Notes under the pieces: generated by a model
What the model was told of the DNA's origin: nothing
The model's input: only the letters and a program-made list of their open reading frames with translations
The model's database searches: none
In this document: positions 1 to 7,232 of the stretch, piece after piece
Layout: the number at the start of each line of letters is the position of its first letter
Position numbering within the stretch: position 1 is the first letter of the stretch
Assembly: GCA_019693395.1 (NCBI GenBank)
Contig: JAAMXP010002735.1
Span: forward strand, 1 to 10,556
Reading direction: 5' to 3'
Origin: Ettlia oleoabundans
Taxonomy: Eukaryota; Chlorophyta; Chlorophyceae; Chlamydomonadales
DNA: 10,556 bases
Program-made: the position numbers and the translations under genes

Positions 1-71
1 GCGGGATGGACTGGCCTCAGGTTGTCAGATGAGAGCGAACCTATCTCACACCATGCTTGCTTCAAATACCA

Positions 72-2325
72 TCAGAAATCCCCGGTTGTGGTTGTCCAGA
101 CAACCTCACATTTGCCGTCCACCAGGTCAAAGTCAAACAAACATTCTGTGCAAACGTCCGGGGCGTCTGGCTTGCACGAGAGGCAAGCAATAACATCGTC
201 GCTGCAGAAAGAGTAGAGCATTGCAGCAGAGGGAGTAAGGGGTTGTATTTACCGAGTGGCTTGGGGCTCTCATCTACACTTGGCATTGGTGTTGACCTGC
301 TCATAAACCGATGAGCCCCATAGCATGCGGCAGCCACTGTGCCAATGCAGGGCCACCGCCTGAGGGCTGGAATGGGGCACCCACATGGCAAACCGGCAGA
401 GCACGGGCTTACCAGGGTGTGCACTTCCCCGTTTTAGGGTCAAGCGTGTAGCGGTCCTTGCACTTGGTGCAGCGCTTGATGTTGCCGTCGCATTTGATGC
501 AGTTGGGTTCAACACATGACTTGCACCCCTTGCCCACTTTGCCGTAATAACTGCACCAGGTTGATGCACACTTAGCAGCGTTGCAGGACAGCTATATGCC
601 ACGTAGGCAGTCTGCCCATAAGGCGCAACACATTCCTAAAAATAAGGAGGTGACCCTGGCTTGAACGATGTACGGAGGACAGGTTAAATGGTTGATTTGC
701 AAGCACGTCCTCGCCATGAGGCTGTGCCCCCGCCAGCTGGCAGCGCTGCTAGCATAACCTACTCGTTGCACTGCTGGCACGTTCCAGGCGTCTTGGCCTT
801 GCACTTCATGCAGTTGCTTTGCTTGCAGGCCGCACAGCGTCCATCAGCAGTCAGATACAGGCCCACAGGGAACAGGGCACGTGTGCTGCAACAATAGGAG
901 TGGTGCACGTGGCAAGCTCAGCCCGCAAGGCAACAGATGCACACATGGTGGAGGACGGCTGCACTGGGCCAGGGCTGTTGGCATGTTTGCATTTAAAACA
1001 TCAAGGGAAGTGGTGGCGGGCAGTTGTTCGCGTTCGACCAACAAATTATCAAGCACCCAGACTGAAAGGCCTGGCATGTGCTTTCAGGGAAGGCTAAATT
1101 TACTGTATTCCATATGCAGCCATGCACGCAAGCATGATACAACAGGCTGACACTGTAGCACAGTGTGTGTTGCCATTGCTAAAGACACGCACTTTGCTGC
1201 ACAGGCCTGGCACTTGTTCTGCCGACCGTCACATTTGAGGCAATATTTGCGATAACGCCCAGGCACGTTGCACTGCAAGTGGCAGGGAAATGCATCGCAG
1301 GCTAATGGCTGGAAAGATATGAGACAAGCCGAGAGTAGGTACGCCCACAAACACACTGGCAGGCAGATATAACAACAGGAAAACAATTGCAAGGCACAGT
1401 GCCTCACGTTGCTGTCAACATTACAGGTTTGTACACACACTATGATGCCCTCTCCTGGCAGTGCGCTCAGCGGCAGTAATGCACGCTCGTGCTGGAATTT
1501 ACTTAAAGAAGGCACATGGTACAGGCGCCAAGTTGGATGTGATTGCATCAAAGCTGCAAAATTTGCATGCACAGGAGAAGAAACTTGCTGGACTGTACCT
1601 TGGCGCAGGTCCCGCTTGAGGTGAGGCCAAACTTTTTGGCACACTTGATGCACCTGCAGCGCAGGGGCAGGTTGCAGGTTGCATGCATTTCAACGTTAGC
1701 CGTTTGGGGTCATTCATAGCAGTCACGCTGCTTTGCTGGAAATTTAGTTTCTCTGGTGGCAAGGGCCACGTCCCAGTGACAGTTCCGCTTACAAGCTGGG
1801 CGGCTGGCATGCTGCCCAGCTGGCATGCGGCTCAGCAAGTGGCGCGGAGCACCGCAGGCTCCAAGGGTAAATGATGGAAAGGAGACAGGGCGGATCACAT
1901 TCTGCTGATCGCAATGCACAAGAAAGGGCAATGTGACTCTATGCGCCCACTCACTTGGTACGGGCCTTGTTGCACTTGATGCAGGATCCCTTCCTTGGGG
2001 TGCACTTGGGCTTGGCGGCGGCAACGCCTGCTGGCGGCACAACAAAGGGCGGCGGGACCAGTCAGACCACGACGCCCTGTTCGGGAGCCATGGTCGGCTC
2101 CACAGTCGTGGTGCCACCTGACGGCCAGGCTCTTTACATGTGACAAACAGCTCCCTAGCTGCCGAGGGCACCGCCCGCCGCAGGACTGTAATAAACATGA
2201 TGCGCGCCACTCTCCTGCGCTCTCCCCTGCTGGCCCTGTGTTTTGGCATGATCCTCACCTTGCAAACATTCACCGGCGCCCAGCGCCAGCAGCACGAAGA
2301 CAATCAGCAGGGAGCGACGCTGCAT
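72..2325 (-). CDS. Secreted cysteine-rich repeat protein, seven exons
   Basis: Function is unknown; it is probably extracellular or wall-associated. Exons, in transcription order: 2325-2259, 2027-1955, 1653-1599, 1272-1193, 885-763, 550-413, 201-72. All junctions are GT-AG and keep one frame, giving about 221 residues ending at TGA 74-72. Residues 1-22 form a signal peptide (MQRRS, then LLIVFVLLALGAG). The mature part has about 30 cysteines in CxxC pairs: SCIKCNKARTKCIKC, YCLKCDGRQNKCQAC, RCAACKQSNCMKC, GCKSCVEPNCIKCDG, RCTKCKDRYTLD, TECLFDFDLVDGKC. This spacing resembles the growth-factor-receptor/furin-like cysteine-rich superfamily. No transmembrane segment follows. The ATG at 2325 is chosen because it gives a classical signal peptide; an in-frame ATG at 2424 would add 33 residues ahead of it. 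The least certain points are the exon 4/5 join, where cysteine spacing is looser, and the 3' end, which could instead splice to an exon beyond base 1. It is transcribed away from the sulfotransferase gene. Confidence 0.72.
2259..2325 (-). other. Signal-peptide exon of the cysteine-rich gene
   Basis: This first coding exon encodes the start methionine, a basic MQRR segment and a hydrophobic core (LLIVFVLLALGAG). It ends CAAG|GTGAGG in phase 1. Joining to the acceptor at 2028 (CAG|GC GTT GCC) completes a glycine codon and enters the Ala/Lys linker before the first CxxC. The phase match between two exons found independently supports the start choice. An upstream in-frame ATG at 2424 exists, but it would bury the signal peptide behind 33 residues. 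Confidence 0.72.
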
Positions 2326-2843
2326 GCCGCTTGTTTGCCGCGAACAAAGGCCAAGTGTTTGAAGGACTGGTACGATGACCAGGAGCGGATGAAGAGAGCC
2401 TTGAAAGTCGCTCCAGAAACCCAACTGGAAGGTATATCAATGTGGAGGCAGCAAACACCCCTATCACAGTACTGCCGTAGTAGACTGACTTTTCACTCAC
2501 CCTTGCACCTTGCAACGACCCTCTGCCATGCTATTGATGCTGGCTGACGAGTGCAAAGAGCACAGATGGCAGGATTCCTGGGAATCAGTCAGTTCACCAA
2601 CCCCGTCAGGTGCCACCCGCCGGAGGCCTCCTAGGGGGTCGGTGCCTGGGTCGTGATTTGGCTCGTAACACACGTCGGTGGAGATGCTGCGCACTTTTTC
2701 ACAAGTTATTGGTGGCATGGAGCCAGAGGTAAGCTGGGCACCTGCACTCACTTTCCTTTCTTGTGCAGCGTGGTGCGCTTGTGCGGTCCCCCCCTCACTG
2801 AGGTTTAGGGGTTGCGTGTCCGGCAGGACGGACAGCACGCTAG

Positions 2844-2892
2844 GGGAGGGGTGTCCCTTAGCTGCTGGCAGGTCAAGGGAGGGGTGTCCCTT
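2844..2892. repeat. Two-copy direct repeat, 33-base offset
   Basis: The 16-base core GGGAGGGGTGTCCCTT occurs at 2844-2859 and again at 2877-2892. The second copy lies inside a small inverted repeat (CAAGGG ... CCCTTG) that could form a six-pair stem. The two copies share an exact core but diverge in the intervening GCTGCTGGC/GATGCCGGC stretch. The repeat sits in the divergent intergenic region. Function is unknown. Confidence 0.7.
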
Positions 2893-3308
2893 GGATGCCG
2901 GCTATACCCGCAGGCACGGTTATGAGTTGGCCGGTACGGCTCCCCTGCCCAGGTCCAGTAGGGCCTAAGTAGCGGGGTTATGTAACACACAAGTGTGACA
3001 AAGAGCAGCAGCCTTGCGTGCTTCAATAACCCCCAAACTGTGCTGGTCGAAGGTTGTATTGCACGGGCGCCCAACAAGAAGTGGGATCAAAAAATGTGTT
3101 GCAGGCGCCGCCGTTGTTGAACACTGGACTGGGTGCCAAACAGTGGCACTGGTGTATGCGCCTACTGGTGCAACGGCATTGGAGGTTAGGTGGCATCATG
3201 CAGCTGAGCAGGAGCCCCTGCGTCTTACAATTTTGAGCATCTCATCATGATGTCGGTTGCGTGCCAGCAGCTGCGCTTGCAGTTGCCGAGCGGTGTCGCG
3301 TCCTAAAG

Positions 3309-3378
3309 GTCAGCATGAATCGCGGCATGCCCCGGCAGAGTGCGCTGTGCAAAGATCAGCATGCCGCCGCGGCATGCC
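3309..3378. repeat. Imperfect direct repeat containing an 8-bp-stem palindrome
   Basis: The element TCAGCATG-N3/4-CGCGGCATGCC occurs at about 3310-3331 and 3356-3378, roughly 46 bases apart. The second copy contains GCATGCCG (3359-3366) and its exact reverse complement CGGCATGC (3370-3377) separated by three bases. It lies about 185-250 bases upstream of the sulfotransferase start codon, in its likely promoter or 5' untranslated region. A paired regulatory site is possible but unproven. Confidence 0.55.
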
Positions 3379-3560
3379 TGCTGTGGTCTTCATTGATTTG
3401 AGCAAGGGCGCGTTAACGCATGCATGCTGCATACAAATAGGCTTCATCAGCGGGGGTCCACTCCCGGCCTGGCCGCCCGCTGGGACGCGAGGTGACTTGA
3501 ATTCTCGGCTGCTCACAGACCAAGCCTCTGCTGCTCAGCATCGACCTCTGCGGGGCGGTG

Positions 3561-6447
3561 ATGAGCTCTGCCCGCAAGGGAAAGCCCGCCGCTAGCAGCC
3601 GGAGTGTTAGGCTGGGGTTGGTTGGGGCGCTTGCCGCGCTGCTGTTGTTTTGCACGGGAAGTTTCAAACGACTCAGCAGCAGCCGGTTCCTCGGTATTGA
3701 TGGCGGCAGCAGCGGCGGTGACAAGGGGACAGCAGCTGCTGGCACTGCTGAAGGCGCCGCGCCCTTCAAACTGAGCACCAAGCGGCGCAAGTATGGACTG
3801 GACGATGAGGCCATCGCAGCCGCAGTGCTGCCGGGCAGCCAGCAGCACGGGCCGGTCAAGAAGGCAGGGGCGCTGCCCGCCGCCTTTTGGACCGCCGACA
3901 AGCGGCCGTGGCGAGAGCAAACGTTCAACGCTATGGTGGCGCGAGGTAAGCTTAAGGGCAGGGCTGATGCTTGGAGAACGGTGGCCTGTGATGCATGCCA
4001 AGCTGCATGCAAGCCTCAGCTTGCCTGAAGGGGGGGGGGTCAACCGGCACAGCACCTGTTTGCTGGTACCCTTCGCGGATACTGAACCCAGGTGCCACAC
4101 CTCCCCTCCCTCCGCTGCTGTTATTCCCGCCAGCTACCTGCTAGACTGTGCAATGTCGCGGCAATCTACGCTGCCAAGGCAATATGGATATCCAAACTGC
4201 GTGTTGCGCATACAGGAACAGGGGCCGTTGGTCATCTACAACTGTGGGCACGTCACCACAAGACGTGTGAGGGTGCCAGCCTCTGCTAGCCTGCCGCCTC
4301 ACGTTGCTGCGCATGACCACGCCTCGACTTCCTTTCCGCCCTCATGCAGACATGGCGCAGCCACGCAGCGCAGAGTACTGGGATGCAGATGCTGCTGGCG
4401 AGCTGGCACTCAAACCGCTGGCGCTGCCCTTCCCGCTGTGCCACACCTACGTCAACCACAAGTACAAAGTCATCTTCATCATACACCCAAAGAGGTGGGA
4501 GGCAGCCTGCAGCTGCTTCTGCTTCTATCGCGGTCATTGTCACATTAAGTTTGGGATAGCACACTCAAGCAAACAGGAAGGGTGGCAGCAGGCTACCATG
4601 CCACGAGGGGAAGCGTCTCCTGAAGCTGCCAGGCAATCCGCTTCTTAATCTGCCAGACATTCATCACACAGCACTTGCTGCCTGCTGGTTTGCAATCGCT
4701 CATCTCTGCAAGCACCATTTACCCTATATGTTGCCAACTACCTCAACCCTCCACGCTGCCCCGCTCAGCTACCCTGTCTTTTGCGTTGTGCCCTGGCCCT
4801 GCCCCTGCAGCGCGTCAACCGCCACCAAGCGCTACATGACGCTGTGCCGCTTGCAGCAGACTGACAGCTGCCTGTCGCCACTAGAAAACGCCACGGAGCT
4901 TGCCCCGCTCGAGGAGAAGTGGCGGGAGTACTTTGTCTTCACCTTTGTGAGCACATGCAGCTTGCTACAGTGATCGCTTGATGTGCCTACACCCAGTGCA
5001 CCCATGCTGTTATCCAGCGGCCGTGTTGCTGTGCTGTGCCTGCGCGCTTGCATTCCTGCCTGCCTGCCTGCCTGCCAACTTAGCTGCCTGCGTAAAGCTC
5101 GGCGACTTTGCTGCTTAAATGTGACCACCAGCTGCTGCCCCGGTAGATGTCTCAACGTAGCCCGCCGATACCGCCCCTTGAGGCTATCATATGCTGCTCT
5201 GCTCTTCCTGCCATCCTTGTTGCTGTGCTGCTGCCGTCTCTGGCTGTCAGTCCTTGACGCTTTTGCTGTTTGCTTCCTGTTATTGCAGGTCCGCAACCCC
5301 TGGGCCCGTGCGTTCTCGAGCTGGAAGTTTCTGCGGGAGGGGTTCATGTTGCGCGTTGGCAGCACGGGCAGGGAAAAAGGGGGACGTGGGGGCCACGGCA
5401 CTGGGGCTCCATGCGTGCGCGGCGGCTGGAACGATTTCTGCGGTGATCCGTTGATGCTGGGGCGCATGTGCCTTGCGCAACCACATTGCTGCCCAGGGTG
5501 AGGCGTGCTGCTGCTGCTGCCAGTGAGCTGCATTGCAACACGCGCGAGAAGAGGCGGAGGAGTAGTTGTGATTTAGGTCGCTGGCATGAGGGTGATGTGG
5601 TTGGGTGGGTGGCTGCTGGACTCGCAGTCTTGCGTGGGTACGCTTGCACATGTCACATTGGTAAACCTTGAACATTCCTATATATAATGCCCCTGTATGT
5701 TCTTTCCTTTGCTGTTCTGCTGCCCCAGTGAGGAGAAGGCTCACTTCATGTTTTACCACGTCACCGACCAAGCCACCTGCTTGCTCACTGCCAAGGGCCA
5801 GCTGGCGGTGGACTTCATCGGGCGGGTGGAAAATGTGGACGAGGACATGCAGGCAGCAGTGCAGCTCATAAACAGCAGGTTACCGCCAGGTGCGGCGGGC
5901 AAACAGCGCGGGGTGCGGTAGCGCGCGTGCCATGGGTGGCGATGCTGGTCGTGATGAAGGGCATTGTGCTTTGCAAGCTGGTGCCAGGGCAGGGATTGCC
6001 TGGCAATGCAGCTTGAATCGTATCGGCCTGATGCGCACACTCTGGGACAAGAGAACAGGGATCAAGTCCTGCATTCACTGTCTTTATGCGAGCTGAGGCA
6101 GTGACGCCGATGGCATTGCACCAGACAAACATCAACATTTACTTTGAAAGTTATAACCGCGCTTATAATGCGCTGTGCTGTGTGCAGGGGTTGCACCACT
6201 GGAGCTGCCAGATGAGGTGGCGGCGCAGAATGTGGGGCCACAGGCGCGGGATGCCGAAGAGAAAACGCCGCCGGACAACTCGCGCTACCTGCCCGCCTAC
6301 CAGGGCGGCAACGCCACCTGCTTTGCAAAGATTGCGCGGTTTTACGAGAAGGATGTGCGGGTCATGTTCCCAGCGCTGTATGAGGCGGAGCAGGCGGCCA
6401 ATCAGCTGGCAGAGAATCCGCCGCATGATGTGGCCATGGTGTCCTGA
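3561..6447 (+). CDS. Golgi-type carbohydrate sulfotransferase (Sulfotransfer_2-like), six exons
   Basis: It likely transfers sulfate from PAPS to a glycan in the Golgi lumen; the acceptor is unknown. Exons: 3561-3945, 4350-4494, 4811-4946, 5289-5497, 5729-5889, 6188-6447. All introns are GT-AG and phases match (1, 2, 0, 2, 1), giving 431 residues and TGA at 6445-6447. Residues 1-17 are basic, 18-35 (LGLVGALAALLLFC) form one membrane anchor, and 36-120 are a Ser/Gly/Ala-rich stem, so topology is type II. KYKVIFIIHPKSASTATKR (166-184) matches the 5'-phosphosulfate-binding loop, with Lys176. FTFVRNPWARAFSSW (220-234) matches the 3'-phosphate-binding motif. TCLLTAKGQLAVDFIGRVEN (308-327) is the conserved C-terminal block of the family, and CFAKIARFYEKDV lies near the end. 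The ATG at 3561 is preceded by GCGGTG. Residues 248-270 are an unusual Gly/Arg-rich loop. Intron 1 contains a possible additional exon. Confidence 0.85.
4030..4039 (+). repeat. Poly-G run of ten in sulfotransferase intron 1
   Basis: A run of ten G residues lies within intron 1, just upstream of the possible optional exon. Such runs are error-prone in sequencing, but being intronic this one does not change the proposed protein. Confidence 0.85.
4145..4264 (+). other. Possible optional exon inside sulfotransferase intron 1
   Basis: A stop-free stretch in intron 1 reads as plausible protein, including YGYPNCVLRIQEQG and LVIYNCGHVTT. Entering at the obvious CCAG acceptor (4133) breaks phase with exon 1. 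Using CTAG at 4141-4144 and a GTGTGA donor at 4265 gives 120 bases that keep the frame on both sides and add 40 residues. The stronger-looking donor GTGAGG at 4267 does not keep the frame. Direct joining of 3945 to 4350 is also in frame, so this piece may be alternative, ancestral or not coding. Confidence 0.35.
5056..5077 (+). repeat. CCTG tetranucleotide microsatellite in an intron
   Basis: About five consecutive CCTG units lie in the intron between sulfotransferase exons 4811-4946 and 5289-5497. The surrounding intron is rich in CTGC/TGCTG, adding to a generally low-complexity intron. No coding effect is expected. Confidence 0.8.
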
Positions 6448-7232
6448 TAGGCCGTGGGTGCCCTATTCAAAAGCGTGGACTGTGGAGCCCTGCTATGGGC
6501 CCGCCCGTTGATGTTGGGTCTGTGAGCGGCACCATTTGCAGGCACTTCCAGCTGCGTGCTGGCGGCATCTCGCAACATGCCGTGGCGTACTCCCGCCCTT
6601 CCATTCCGGCTCTTCCATTGTTGTGGCATGCCATGCTTGTGGATTCAACCTGCTGCGGCTTTCTCCCGCAATACTTGCTTTACACCTTGTTTGCTGGCTT
6701 GTCCCGCACACCGTGTCATGGACGTCATGTGCGTGCCAGTGCCAACATGTTGCCTGCTTTTTTTTCGTGCTACGCCTCTTTTTGCCCTCCTGGCAATGCG
6801 ATCCGTTATACAAACAATGTACAATACAACAACATATGCATGCATATACATAGATAAAGGCAACGTTGAATCAGGATGCCGTTCCGCATGCATTCGAAAG
6901 TAGAAATATTTGCACAGGTGTTAAAGTGCTGTTGGCCCCAGGCTTTTGTTGCTGGGCTGTCACTGCTGCACTGTTGCCACCACCCTCACGGTTCCGGGGT
7001 GTGTGCTCCCTGCCTTCTGCAACCTTCTCCCTGCTGATCTGCTGGTCGGCTGGAATGCTGCTGCACTCCTGCTTTCCCTCACTCACACGGCGCACCGGGA
7101 GCACTCCTAGCTCATTGATGCTCTGCCTGATGGCTCACGGCATCCCGTCACTTCACTACTGGTCTTCTTTGCTTGCTGGGCGGTTCACTCAGTCGCTGTC
7201 TGTGCTTCATACCTGCTTCCCCCTCAGAGTCG
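6448..7232. other. Intergenic region between convergent genes
   Basis: The sulfotransferase stop (6447) and the LRR-gene stop (7233, minus strand) face each other across 785 bases, so this stretch should hold both 3' untranslated regions and polyadenylation sites. It is pyrimidine-rich on the plus strand, with an eight-T run near 6759-6766. An AT-richer block at about 6808-6857 carries repeated ATGCAT/ATATAC words. One TGTAA (the polyadenylation signal used in volvocine algae) lies on the minus strand at 6684-6680, about 550 bases past the LRR stop. I saw none on the plus strand. Short frames here show no recognisable domain. Confidence 0.5.

Larger units (their letters stand above)
2326..3560. 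other. Divergent intergenic region, no supported gene
   Basis: This 1.2 kb lies between the start codons of the minus-strand cysteine-rich gene and the plus-strand sulfotransferase gene, so it should contain both promoters and 5' untranslated regions. Reading frames of 60-135 codons occur here on both strands, but none shows a recognisable domain or a coherent splice pattern. Visible structure is limited to a 16-base direct repeat at 2844-2892 and a repeated GCATG/GGCATGCC element at 3309-3378. A weak TATA-like ATACAAATAG lies near 3430, about 125 bases upstream of the sulfotransferase ATG. I could not place a transcription start. Confidence 0.5.

Noticed and set aside
270..602. Minus-strand frame extending the cysteine-rich exon 6 upstream (ECVAPYGQ, YSCPATLLSVHQ)
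   Set aside because: It is in a different frame from the strong cysteine pattern at 550-413. The acceptor CAG at 553-551 joins exon 5 in phase and gives the expected CNDYYGK spacing.
2140..2547. Plus-strand frame containing KDWYDDQERMKRALKV
   Set aside because: It looks protein-like for about 30 codons but lies opposite the signal-peptide exon and 5' untranslated region of the cysteine-rich gene. It has no continuing exons with matching phase and no recognisable domain.
3413..4100. Two minus-strand frames of 195-199 codons opposite sulfotransferase exon 1
   Set aside because: They are antisense shadows of a GC-rich coding exon. Their translations are Pro/Ser/Ala/Leu-rich with no domain.
4832..5533. 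Minus-strand frame of 233 codons opposite sulfotransferase exons 3 and 4
   Set aside because: It is antisense to the exons carrying the sulfotransferase motifs and reads through low-complexity intron repeats. No domain is visible.
5951..6031. Possible intronic C/D-box snoRNA (GTGATGA at 5951-5957, CTGA at 6028-6031)
   Set aside because: The bases flanking the two boxes do not pair into a terminal stem, and no C'/D' boxes are evident. Matches to such short motifs are expected by chance.
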